Part shown: positions 51,085 to 59,436 of the stretch, piece by piece
Layout: each line of letters starts with the position of its first letter
How positions within the stretch are numbered: position 1 is the stretch's first letter
Assembly (NCBI RefSeq): GCF_014145665.1
Contig: NZ_JACHTD010000010.1
Span: 62,001 to 126,000 of the forward strand
Length of the DNA: 64,000 nt
DNA from: Myroides sp. NP-2
GTDB lineage: Bacteria; Bacteroidota; Bacteroidia; Flavobacteriales; Flavobacteriaceae
Direction: 5' to 3'
Notes under the pieces: generated by a model
Databases searched by the model: none
Seen by the model: only the letters and a program-made list of their open reading frames with translations
What the model was told of the DNA's origin: nothing
Made by a program: the position numbers and the translations under genes

Positions 51085-51912
51085 CTATTTCGTTTTATCA
51101 GAGACAATGTGCAAATCGCGTTGTGGAAATGGAATTTCGATATTGGCTTCATCAAGTGCTACTTTGATAATCTGTTGGATTTCGAATACTGTATTCCAGT
51201 AATCTGCTTTTCCAATCCAAGTACGCACGTTTAAATCTACAGAGCTATCTCCTAAATTACTCACAAACACAATAGGTTCAGGACTTTGCAATACAGCTTT
51301 GTGTTTAGCTAAAGCGGCAAAAATAACATTTTGGGCTTCTTTGATATTCTCATTATAGCCGATGCCTACAACAAAATCATGTCGTCTAGAGGTAATTTCA
51401 GAGTAATTGGTAATTACAGAATTTGCCAAAGGTCCATTAGGGCTAAATATTTTCAATCCTGTTGGTCCGGTTAATGTGGTATACAGCAAATCAATGCGTT
51501 CTACGGTTCCTTCTGTACCGCTTGGATTCGAGATATAATCTCCTACCTTAAAGGGTTTGAATAGCAACACGAGAACTCCGCCAGCGAAATTCGACAAGCT
51601 CCCTTGTAGAGCCAAACCAATCGCCAAACCAGCCGAGGCAAAAATCGTTGCAATTCCCGCTACTTGGAATCCCATCGTTGCAGCTACCACAATTAGCAAG
51701 ATGATGTACAGCGTCGCTTTGACTACACTCAATAAAAAACCGCGTAATGACAGCTCAACGTCTCTTTTCTCAAGACGTCTGCGAATCACCTTTAAAACAA
51801 GTTTAACTAGATACGAGCCGACTCCCAAGATGACTAATCCTAAAATTATTTTAGGTATTGCATGCCACATTGAATCTAACATCTGTTCTAGTCCATTCCA
51901 TAACATTTCCAT
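51085..51912 (-). CDS. MscS-family mechanosensitive channel
   Basis: A 275-residue small-conductance channel with three TM helices (about 20-38, 60-81 and the pore helix 90-120 containing GLALQGSLSNFAGGVLVLLF) and the cytoplasmic MscS beta/alpha domains with KPFKVGDYI and FSPNGPLANSVITNYS. This is the minimal MscS size. It is cotranscribed with, and 17 nt behind, the C1 peptidase gene. An alternative start two codons later (51906) is possible. Confidence 0.93.
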   Translation of the reverse strand: MEMLWNGLEQMLDSMWHAIPKIILGLVILGVGSYLVKLVLKVIRRRLEKRDVELSLRGFLLSVVKATLYIILLIVVAATMGFQVAGIATIFASAGLAIGLALQGSLSNFAGGVLVLLFKPFKVGDYISNPSGTEGTVERIDLLYTTLTGPTGLKIFSPNGPLANSVITNYSEITSRRHDFVVGIGYNENIKEAQNVIFAALAKHKAVLQSPEPIVFVSNLGDSSVDLNVRTWIGKADYWNTVFEIQQIIKVALDEANIEIPFPQRDLHIVSDKTK

Positions 51913-51929
51913 AGCTTTCTTTTTTTAAT

Positions 51930-53129
51930 TTAGATTTTCAATTTCTTTTTCATGTCTTTCGACAGTGCATCTTTGTGCACCATAAAATCTGTCGTTTTGT
52001 ATTTGACATACTCTTTGGACATATACATATATCCTTGGTGATCATTTGAAATTCCCCAAGAGTTTTTTACAATGTAAAATTCACGTCCTGATTGGTCCTT
52101 AGCAATTCCTACAATATGCATACCGTGATCATCCGTTGTGGAATAATTGTCAAATGCTTGTTGACGCATTTCAGCTGTTACGCTTCGCTCTGGTTTTGGT
52201 CCGTTGAAAATTTCCTTGCGCTCGTCTTCACTCATATCTTCCCAATCTTTTTCAGGAACATAGGCAACTCCATTTTTCCAGCTAAAGTATTTTTCGCTCA
52301 CATCTCCACCCCAAGCAACAGTAAATCCATTGTTGATTGCCTCGTCTATGATATCGGTCATCTCGTTTACTTTCACGTTGTACACTTGATCAAACGCCCA
52401 GTTATCTGGCACTAATAGAACAAATTTATCATAGTAAGGGTAGTTCATATCTGAACCAATTTCGATATAGTCATCTGGATTAATTCCGATTACTTCGCTG
52501 GCAAAAGTCTGAGGAGTGTATTCTTTTCCTTCCCATTTGAATTTTTCTGGCACTTCACCAAGATAAGCATCAATGACTGCTGTATAGGCTTTTTGCCAGT
52601 TAGGTGTTAGTTTTCCATTTGGATTTGAAACTACTGCTTTTAGCACTCCTTCTTGGATCGCTGCCATTTCTGCAAATTGATTCTTCTTCGTACCGTAGTT
52701 TAATCCTGTATAAACCTCTTGTGGTACAGCACCATACATACGATACATATTCATTACATCGTGAAACGCACCTCCATCACCTAGCGTCACGGCACCTTGC
52801 ATACGCACATACATTTTTCCTTTTTCGATATAGGCATTACGTGCCGAATAAATCTGCGAAATCTCAACTGGACGTTTACCCATACGCATCATTTCTGATT
52901 CGATAAACGAATTAGCAGAATAACTCCAACATGTTCCTGAAGATCCCTGATTTTTAATCGACGTATTTTCAATATCTACTACTGGCTTAAACTGATACAG
53001 CTCCTTGCTTTTATCACTTGCGTTTAATTTTAATGCATTGACAAGATTGTCTTGTGCGAATGTCGTTGACGCCGATATAACAGATAAAACCGCCGTCAAG
53101 ACCCATGATTGAATCGTTTTTTTATTCAT
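51930..53129 (-). CDS. Secreted C1-family (bleomycin hydrolase-like) cysteine peptidase
   Basis: A 399-residue papain-fold peptidase with a signal peptide (cleavage after AQ at about 26). Active site: Q61 and C67 in NQGSSGTCWSYS, H338 in DDHGMHIVG and N356 in VKNSWG. The insertions between Cys and His match the C1B/aminopeptidase C branch, which is normally cytoplasmic; here it is exported, so it probably trims peptides in the periplasm. Leads the C1 peptidase-mscS operon, which is flanked by the inverted repeat. Confidence 0.9.
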   Translation of the reverse strand: MNKKTIQSWVLTAVLSVISASTTFAQDNLVNALKLNASDKSKELYQFKPVVDIENTSIKNQGSSGTCWSYSANSFIESEMMRMGKRPVEISQIYSARNAYIEKGKMYVRMQGAVTLGDGGAFHDVMNMYRMYGAVPQEVYTGLNYGTKKNQFAEMAAIQEGVLKAVVSNPNGKLTPNWQKAYTAVIDAYLGEVPEKFKWEGKEYTPQTFASEVIGINPDDYIEIGSDMNYPYYDKFVLLVPDNWAFDQVYNVKVNEMTDIIDEAINNGFTVAWGGDVSEKYFSWKNGVAYVPEKDWEDMSEDERKEIFNGPKPERSVTAEMRQQAFDNYSTTDDHGMHIVGIAKDQSGREFYIVKNSWGISNDHQGYMYMSKEYVKYKTTDFMVHKDALSKDMKKKLKI

Positions 53130-53201
53130 TTTTACTGTTGTTATAGTCGTAAAGATAAAAAAACATTGTTTAATGACCTTGGAGAACGGTTTTTTTTGTT
53201 C

Positions 53202-53244
53202 TTTATCTCACCTAGTTTATATTTTGTTTTGGTGTTCGATGAAT
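53202..53244. repeat. Right arm of the inverted repeat flanking mscS and the C1 peptidase
   Basis: Read on the minus strand it starts ATTCATCGAACACCAAAAC and ends ACTAGGTGAGATAAA, matching 50913-50954 with one substitution and one inserted base (41 of 43). Neighbouring bases (CAAAAAAAACCGT and a heptamer remnant) are also similar to the left side. Other copies are not seen in the window. Confidence 0.85.
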
Positions 53245-53312
53245 TTTCACTTCGTTACGATTTGCTCGTTGTTGTTTAGTTTTCTCTACCATAACCTTAC
53301 TCACCATTCACC

Positions 53313-53347
53313 AAAAAAAAAGCAACCCTTTCGGATTGCTTTTTTTT
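53313..53347 (-). terminator. Terminator of the S9 peptidase gene
   Basis: A stem of about 11 bp (AAAAAAAGCAA/TTGCTTTTTTT) with flanking A/T runs; the inner bases add two more pairs. Confidence 0.85.
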
Positions 53348-53349
53348 GA

Positions 53350-55251
53350 CTATAATGTTTCTTTTAACCAACGGAAAAATTCACCTTGCCAAACTTGAGC
53401 GTTTTGCGGTTGAACTACCCAGTGATTTTCTTCTGGTAAGTATAAGAATCTACTTTTAATTCCTCTCAACTGCGCGGCTTGGAATGCTTCTTGTCCTTGT
53501 CCGATTGGCACGCGATAATCTTTTCCTCCTTGAATAATTAAGATCGGCGTGTTCCATTTATCCACATTGTTGATTGGGTTAAAGTTTTGAATTGCATTTT
53601 GTGCATCTTTATTGTCTTTTTCCCAATAAGCTCCACCTGTATCGAAATTAGGGAAGAAAACTTCTTCTGTAGTTCCGTACATGCTTACTAAGTCAAATAC
53701 CCCACAGTGTGAGATAAACGTCTTAAATCTATTTTCGTGAATACCAGCCAAATAAAATACAGAATATCCCCCATAACTTGCACCGATTGCACCTAAGCGC
53801 TCCTTGTCAACATATGCTTCTTTTGCTACATCATCGATAGCGGCTAGGTAATCTTGCATGGGTTTACCTCCCCAATCTTTACTGATTGCCTCGTTCCACT
53901 CTACTCCATGTCCAGGCATCCCTCTGCGGTTTGGCGCTACAATAATGTAGCCTTCAGCAGCCATCAATTGGAAATTCCAACGAAAAGAATAGAATTGAGA
54001 TAAAGCCGATTGTGGTCCCCCTTGCGCGTACAACAAAGTAGGGTATTGCTTATTCGGATCGAAATTCGGCGGGTAGACTACCCAAGTCACCATATCTTTT
54101 CCGTCTACTGTTTTCACTATGCGCTTTTCACTTTTGCTCATCGCAATTTTTGAATACAGTTCGTCGTTTACTTTAGTTAGTTGATTCCATGTTTTTTTCT
54201 TTAGATCGTAAGAAAAAATTTCCGTCGCATGATTGAAATCTGTACGAGTGAGTATCACTTTATCTCCATCAAATCCTACGATACCTGTAACGTCAAAGTT
54301 TCCGTCAGTCAACTGTCTCACTACTGGAGCGATGCGTTTTAACCCTGGGAAATTCACTTCAAACAGTTGTACCGTACCACCTACTGCTGCAACGAAATAC
54401 ACTTTGCTTCCGTCTTTGCTCCATTTATAGCTATCTACTGTACCATCCCAATTTGCCGTTAGGTTTTGCTCTACCTCACCAATACGCACAATAATATCGT
54501 TTTTATCAGCTTCGTATCCATCGCGTTTCATTTGCAACCAAGTCAAATGTCCTTGAGGAGAATACGTTGGATGCGTGTCATAACCAACATTTGATTCTGT
54601 TAGATTCTTTGTCTGTTGTGTTTCTAAATTATATTGGTATAAATCGGTGTTTGTACTCAAGGCATAATCCGTTCCAAACTTCTTTTTAGACACATAGACA
54701 ATTGACTTTCCATCCGGTGCCCAAATATAATCCTCCGAACCTCCAAATGGTTTTTGCGGAGCATCATAGGGTTCATCTTTCATGATGTCAATTTTGTTGT
54801 CTTGTTTGTCTTTGGGTGCGTAAAACACGTGGTTGTGGGACCCGTCATTCCACGTATCCCAATGTCTGTAATCCAATCCATCAAACACATAGGCATCGGA
54901 ATGCTCCATGGCTGGGTATAAATCTTTTCCTAAGACTTTATTGATTTTAACTGCTTCATCAAACAAGATATACTTCCCATCAGGTGAAATAGCGGTATTG
55001 TTTACCACATCTTTATGCGATTCTATTTCAACGGGTGTTCCACCTCCAATAGGCATTTGATAGGTTTTAGTATCAAAGCTATTTTCTTCCATCTTGGCAT
55101 GAGTCACCTTGTAAACAAGGCTTTTCCCATCTTTTGAAATTCCAACAGGACTTACTCTCCCTAATTTCCACAAGAGTTCTTTTGTCATCACTTCTTGAGC
55201 GAACGTAGTAAAACACGCTAAACTCAAGGCAAACAAAACTATTTTTTTCAT
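53350..55251 (-). CDS. Secreted S9-family prolyl oligopeptidase-like peptidase
   Basis: A 633-residue serine peptidase with a signal peptide (MKK...TFAQ, about 1-19). An N-terminal beta-propeller (WAPDGKSIVYVSKK, HPTYSPQGHLTWLQ repeats, to about 370) precedes an alpha/beta-hydrolase domain with the triad S492 (GASYGGYS), D578 (QGGKDYRVP) and H610 (EENHW). Members cleave peptides after proline or release dipeptides. With the C1 and M16 peptidases it points to periplasmic peptide use. Monocistronic. Confidence 0.92.
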   Translation of the reverse strand: MKKIVLFALSLACFTTFAQEVMTKELLWKLGRVSPVGISKDGKSLVYKVTHAKMEENSFDTKTYQMPIGGGTPVEIESHKDVVNNTAISPDGKYILFDEAVKINKVLGKDLYPAMEHSDAYVFDGLDYRHWDTWNDGSHNHVFYAPKDKQDNKIDIMKDEPYDAPQKPFGGSEDYIWAPDGKSIVYVSKKKFGTDYALSTNTDLYQYNLETQQTKNLTESNVGYDTHPTYSPQGHLTWLQMKRDGYEADKNDIIVRIGEVEQNLTANWDGTVDSYKWSKDGSKVYFVAAVGGTVQLFEVNFPGLKRIAPVVRQLTDGNFDVTGIVGFDGDKVILTRTDFNHATEIFSYDLKKKTWNQLTKVNDELYSKIAMSKSEKRIVKTVDGKDMVTWVVYPPNFDPNKQYPTLLYAQGGPQSALSQFYSFRWNFQLMAAEGYIIVAPNRRGMPGHGVEWNEAISKDWGGKPMQDYLAAIDDVAKEAYVDKERLGAIGASYGGYSVFYLAGIHENRFKTFISHCGVFDLVSMYGTTEEVFFPNFDTGGAYWEKDNKDAQNAIQNFNPINNVDKWNTPILIIQGGKDYRVPIGQGQEAFQAAQLRGIKSRFLYLPEENHWVVQPQNAQVWQGEFFRWLKETL

Positions 55252-55538
55252 ATTGAGTAGGTTTATTAAGCCGTAAATTTACTCTTTTCTTTTGATTCTA
55301 AACTACGACAGAATGCGATAGAAGTGTTAATAAGGCGGTTTTCTTTTCTTATTTATTTTGTAATTCATCCGCAAATCAAAACTAAAACCCCGTTTTTTAT
55401 TCATCGAAAGCGAAAGAAAAAAGAGAAAAAAGTTCCATTATCCGAAATATTGGAATGCAATTTGAAGTGTTATTTTTATCTAAAACATAGAATTATTATA
55501 AAAATAATAACTATTTTCACCGACAAATTTTTTCATCT
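55252..55538. other. Divergent intergenic region without a gene
   Basis: About 290 nt between the S9 peptidase (minus) and the symporter (plus). It is AT-rich; a TAAATTTA box lies about 30 nt before the S9 ATG. The 72-codon plus-strand frame at 55324-55542 has no recognisable content. Confidence 0.4.
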
Positions 55539-56789
55539 ATGAAAAACAATAAACTTTTTATTGCTATTCTCATCGCCTTAGTTTTAGGGGTTATTTTTGG
55601 GAGTATCATTCATTATTCACTTCCAGACTACATTTCTGGTTTTTCAGAAAACATCAAATTACTAGGGACGATCTTCATTCGGTTGGTTCAAATGATCATA
55701 GCACCATTGGTTTTCTGTACTTTAGTGGTTGGAATTGCCAAAATGGGTGACATGAGAATGGTGGGTCGCGTCGGAGGAAAAGCAATGGGATGGTTTATTA
55801 CCGCTTCCTTGGTTTCTCTTGGAATTGGTTTAGTTTTAGTAAACTGGTTTAAACCAGGAGCAAATGCAAACTTCAATTTAGACAACACCTCCTCTGCGGA
55901 TGATCTATTAACGCGTACGAATGCATTAAGTCTTCAATCCTTTATTGAGCACTTAATTCCAAAGAGTATATTCGATGCTTTTGCTCACAATGAGATCTTA
56001 CAAATTGTGGTATTTGCTGTATTTTTCGGCATAGCCTTAGCAAGTATTGGAAAAAAAGGAAAAGTCATTATCAAATTATTCGACCGCATTTCGGAAGTCG
56101 TGCTTAAAATGGTAACCTACATCATGTGGGCAGCTCCATTAGGGGTTTTAGGTGCGATTGCCAGTGCAGTTGCTCTATATGGACTGAGTATTTTCTTCAC
56201 CTATGCCAAGTACTTACTCGCCTTTCTTGTTGGATTACTTGTTTTATGGGCCGTTTTAATTTTAGTGGGCTACCTAATTCTAGGAAAAGATGTATGGCGT
56301 TTGCTAAAAGCAATCAAAGAACCTTTACTAATTGCATTCTCTACAACAAGTAGCGAAGCAGTTTTCCCTAAATTGGTGGAGCAACTAAACAAATTTGGTT
56401 GTTCGCCTAAAATCGTATCCTTTACCTTGCCTTTGGGGTATTCCTTTAATCTGGATGGCAGTATGATGTACTTGACATTTGCCAGTATATTTATCGCCCA
56501 AATTTACGATGTTCCGATGACCTTAGGCGACCAAATTCTAATGCTTTTAGTGCTGATGATTACGAGTAAAGGTGTGGCGGGTGTACCCCGTGCTTCCTTG
56601 ATTGTTATTGTGGCCACTTGCGCAATGTTTAATATCCCACCAGAAGGAATTGCATTTATCTTGCCTATTGATCACTTCTGCGATATGGGTAGAAGTATGA
56701 CAAACGTTTTGGGTAATGCATTATCAACTGCCTCAATCGATAAGTTTGAAAGCAAAGAGGAGGAAAACACCCTGCAGATTGAAAATTAA
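55539..56789 (+). CDS. Dicarboxylate/amino acid:cation symporter (GltP/DctA-like)
   Basis: A 416-residue secondary transporter with eight TM helices and two re-entrant loops. Loop 1 has TTSSEAVFP (269-277, the SSS-type motif), TM7 has NLDGS (304-308, in place of NMDGT) and loop 2 has TSKGVAGVPRAS. The last two motifs define the glutamate/C4-dicarboxylate group. Unlike the paralogue at the window start it keeps NxDG. The DedA gene follows 42 nt later, probably in the same transcript. Confidence 0.93.
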   Translation: MKNNKLFIAILIALVLGVIFGSIIHYSLPDYISGFSENIKLLGTIFIRLVQMIIAPLVFCTLVVGIAKMGDMRMVGRVGGKAMGWFITASLVSLGIGLVLVNWFKPGANANFNLDNTSSADDLLTRTNALSLQSFIEHLIPKSIFDAFAHNEILQIVVFAVFFGIALASIGKKGKVIIKLFDRISEVVLKMVTYIMWAAPLGVLGAIASAVALYGLSIFFTYAKYLLAFLVGLLVLWAVLILVGYLILGKDVWRLLKAIKEPLLIAFSTTSSEAVFPKLVEQLNKFGCSPKIVSFTLPLGYSFNLDGSMMYLTFASIFIAQIYDVPMTLGDQILMLLVLMITSKGVAGVPRASLIVIVATCAMFNIPPEGIAFILPIDHFCDMGRSMTNVLGNALSTASIDKFESKEEENTLQIEN

Positions 56790-56831
56790 AAAACACGATA
56801 AAACAAAATAAAGACACACTAAAAACAAACT

Positions 56832-57524
56832 ATGGACGAATTTCATTTATCACAATTAATCAATCCTGAGTTCTATATCAATTTAGAGATTGCGGGTCAC
56901 TCTATTGGAATATATGTTGTATTGTTTATTGTATTTGCTGAAACAGGATTATTTGCTGGATTCTTTTTACCAGGGGATAGTTTACTGTTCTTGGCTGGTA
57001 TTTACAGTACGGCATTAATGCAAGAAATTTTCCCAATAGAAAGCGACTTTTTAAACGTTGCTCTGTTATCCACCTTAGTCGCTGTAGCCGGAATTCTCGG
57101 CAACTCCTTTGGCTATTGGTTTGGCGCCAAGAGTGGCAATTACCTTTACAATGTAAAAGACAATTTCATTTACAAGAAAAAATATCTATACGAATCAAAA
57201 GTATTCTTTGAAAGACACGGTGGAAGAGCGATTATCTTTGCTCGTTTCTTGCCTGTTGTTAGAACTTTTGCTCCGATTATCGCGGGAATTGTCCGCATGG
57301 ATATTAAGCGTTTTATGCTGTACAACGTTATTAGTTCATTTTTATGGGCAACTACGTTGATTTTTGCAGGACATTACTTACAAGTTTGGTTGTTGGAAAG
57401 CTACGGCATCAACTTGAAAGATTATATCGAGTACATTGTCTTGTTCTTGGTTCTTGCTACTACTTTGCCAATTATCATCAAATTGGCAAAAAGAAAGAAA
57501 ACAGAAACCATCACAGAAGAATAA
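56832..57524 (+). CDS. DedA-family (VTT-domain) membrane protein
   Basis: A 230-residue membrane protein with the VTT fold: FAETGLFAGFFLPGDSLLFLAG (in TM1-re-entrant region), GNSFGYWFGAKSG, FFERHGGRAIIFARFLPVVRTFAP and IVRMDIKRF are the diagnostic blocks. DedA proteins flip lipids or export cations and support membrane potential. The arginine motif FARFxPxxRT is intact. It is the last gene of the symporter operon. Confidence 0.93.
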   Translation: MDEFHLSQLINPEFYINLEIAGHSIGIYVVLFIVFAETGLFAGFFLPGDSLLFLAGIYSTALMQEIFPIESDFLNVALLSTLVAVAGILGNSFGYWFGAKSGNYLYNVKDNFIYKKKYLYESKVFFERHGGRAIIFARFLPVVRTFAPIIAGIVRMDIKRFMLYNVISSFLWATTLIFAGHYLQVWLLESYGINLKDYIEYIVLFLVLATTLPIIIKLAKRKKTETITEE

Positions 57525-57526
57525 TT

Positions 57527-57558
57527 AAAAATAGGCACATGAGTGCCTATTTTTTTTG
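57527..57558 (+). terminator. Terminator of the symporter-DedA operon
   Basis: A 12-bp stem AAAAATAGGCAC/GTGCCTATTTTT with loop ATGA and a T-run. Confidence 0.9.
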
Positions 57559-57589
57559 GTTTACGGTGACAGTTATAGCACTAAAAACA

Positions 57590-57617
57590 AAAAGCGACGG
57601 TTTTCACCGTCGCTTTT
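57590..57617. terminator. Second, bidirectional terminator
   Basis: An 11-bp stem AAAAGCGACGG/CCGTCGCTTTT, loop TTTTCA. Placed between the convergent DedA and ferredoxin genes; the A-run before it suits the minus-strand transcript. Confidence 0.9.
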
Positions 57618-57674
57618 CTTATTTTGGTATGTGGATATCAAAACGAGATGATCGTTTCTCTAACACACTACAAT

Positions 57675-58010
57675 CTACTCTGCAGGAGCTAATTCAATTA
57701 TTAACCCTTCCAGTTCGGGAACAATTGCAATTTGACATCCTAAACGACTATTGTCTTTGACGTTTAGTGCTTCCCAAAGCATTGCCTCCTCATCGGGATT
57801 CATTTCTGGTACATCAACTTCATCAGCGTTGTGAACATAACACTGACAAGAAGCACACATAGCCATTCCACCACAAATACCAATAGTTCCTTCGGGTGCT
57901 AGTTCATAAGCACGAACAACTTCCATGACGTTCATACTCATATCTGTTGGCGCATCAACCTCGTGTTTTACACCTTCTCTATCAATAATTGTAATTTTAA
58001 TATCTGACAT
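57675..58010 (-). CDS. Adrenodoxin-type 2Fe-2S ferredoxin
   Basis: A 111-residue electron carrier with the [2Fe-2S] motif C-x5-C-x2-C...C: C46, C52, C55 and C92 (CGGMAMCASC). The acidic interaction helix is DEVDVPEMNPDEEAMLW. It follows the ferredoxin reductase gene by 2 nt, so the two form an electron-transfer pair, probably serving Fe-S assembly or reductive biosynthesis. Confidence 0.94.
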   Translation of the reverse strand: MSDIKITIIDREGVKHEVDAPTDMSMNVMEVVRAYELAPEGTIGICGGMAMCASCQCYVHNADEVDVPEMNPDEEAMLWEALNVKDNSRLGCQIAIVPELEGLIIELAPAE

Positions 58011-58012
58011 GA

Positions 58013-59065
58013 CTATTCAATTGATTTAACAACAGCTTTTTCCGCTTCTTTTCGCGTTCCATCAAATCCATTAATCCCAGAAACCGTCGTATATTTCAAG
58101 ACGAATTTCTTTCCAGGATTCAACATGTTATACACACTTTGACACATTAAAGTCGCTTCGTGGAATCCACATAGAATCAACTTTAGTTTTCCTGGATAGG
58201 TATTAATATCACCAATAGCATAAATTCCAGGGATATTCGTTTGATAATCCAATGCGTTATTTACTTTAATCGCATTTTTTTCAATTTCCAATCCCCAATC
58301 TGCAATTGGACCCAATTTAGGTGTTAACCCAAACAAAGGAATAAAGTAATCACAAGGAACATCACGGCGTTCGCCTTCGCATTCCACTACTACAGCATCT
58401 AGTTTAGTCGTTCCTTTCAGTTCAACGATTTCTGCTGGGGTGATTAAATGAATTTTCCCTTTATCTTTCAGGACTTGTACTTTCTCTACAGAATCTAAAG
58501 CCCCTCTAAATTCGTTACGTCTATGTACCAAATAAACTTTCTCTGCCACATCAGCTAAGAAAATACTCCAATCTAGGGCAGAGTCACCTCCACCAGCGAT
58601 TACGATGTGTTTTCCAGCGAACATTTCTGGTTTTTTCACGAAATACTCAACGCCTTTATCTTCGTAATACGCCAAGTTTTCCAGTTCTGGTTTACGCGGT
58701 TCAAAAGAACCTAAACCTCCAGCAATAGCCACTGCTTTTCCGTGGTGTTTTGTTCCTTTATTAGTGGTAACGATAAACGTACCGTCTTCTTGTTTTTCGA
58801 TTGTTTCAGCAACTTCATTCAGGGTGAAACCCGGTTGAAACTGCTTGATTTGCTCCATTAAATTATCGATTAATTCTGCTGCTCCCACGGTAGGATATCC
58901 CGGGATATCGAAAATAGGTTTTTTAGGATAAAGCTCAGTTAATTGACCTCCTGGTTGAGGCAATCCGTCAATGATATGACATTTAAGCTTTAACAAACCT
59001 GCTTCAAAAACAGCAAATAGACCCGTTGGTCCAGCTCCAATAATAATTATATCGGTTTCAATCAT
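58013..59065 (-). CDS. Ferredoxin-NAD(P)+ reductase of thioredoxin-reductase type
   Basis: A 350-residue flavoenzyme: FAD-binding GAGPTG (10-15) and DGLPQPGGQLTELYP, NAD(P)-binding GGGDSALDW with a following RRNEFRG loop, and the C-terminal GDINTYPGKLKLILCGFHEA. It lacks the CxxC of thioredoxin reductases. This is the YumC-type FNR that reduces ferredoxin or flavodoxin. It shares a transcript with the ferredoxin gene and is likely downstream of mrp and nifU. Confidence 0.93.
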   Translation of the reverse strand: MIETDIIIIGAGPTGLFAVFEAGLLKLKCHIIDGLPQPGGQLTELYPKKPIFDIPGYPTVGAAELIDNLMEQIKQFQPGFTLNEVAETIEKQEDGTFIVTTNKGTKHHGKAVAIAGGLGSFEPRKPELENLAYYEDKGVEYFVKKPEMFAGKHIVIAGGGDSALDWSIFLADVAEKVYLVHRRNEFRGALDSVEKVQVLKDKGKIHLITPAEIVELKGTTKLDAVVVECEGERRDVPCDYFIPLFGLTPKLGPIADWGLEIEKNAIKVNNALDYQTNIPGIYAIGDINTYPGKLKLILCGFHEATLMCQSVYNMLNPGKKFVLKYTTVSGINGFDGTRKEAEKAVVKSIE

Positions 59066-59174
59066 GGTGTAGTTCTTTAATACAAAGGTATCCTTTGTAA
59101 TGTTTATTAAAAATGATAAAAGTCAACTAAATGAAAGATAATATACTCTCTAGCAAATAGTTGACTTGTTATTT

Positions 59175-59414
59175 TTATCCAACATTAACTACCGACTCGA
59201 TCTCGGGTGCATATTTTTTAATTGTAGTTTCAACCCCAGCACTCAATGTCATTTGATTGACACTGCAAGCTGTGCACGCTCCTTCTAAGCGAACTTTTAC
59301 GTGCTTGTCATCCTCTATATCAATTAAGGTAATATCTCCGCCATCGGTTTGCAAAAACGGGCGAATCTCGTCTAACGCCTTCATAACGTTTTCTCTGATA
59401 GTTTCTGATGCCAT
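59175..59414 (-). CDS. NifU-type Fe-S scaffold/carrier
   Basis: A 79-residue single NifU C-terminal domain that carries Fe-S clusters. The ligand motif is CTAC (C47, C50) in LEGACTACSVNQMTL, and the LQTDGGDITL start is diagnostic. It starts 22 nt after the mrp stop. Together with Mrp it delivers clusters to apo-proteins such as ThiC and ThiH. Confidence 0.95.
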   Translation of the reverse strand: MASETIRENVMKALDEIRPFLQTDGGDITLIDIEDDKHVKVRLEGACTACSVNQMTLSAGVETTIKKYAPEIESVVNVG

Positions 59415-59436
59415 ATATTTAGTCTATAAAATGGTT

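Noticed and set aside
51085..53129. Mobile element carrying mscS and the C1 peptidase
   Set aside because: No transposase, integrase or target-site duplication is visible; only the inverted repeat supports it, so it is kept as a finding rather than called a mobile element.
55324..55542. 72-codon frame before the symporter
   Set aside because: Runs across the expected promoter and ends inside the symporter start; composition is that of intergenic DNA.
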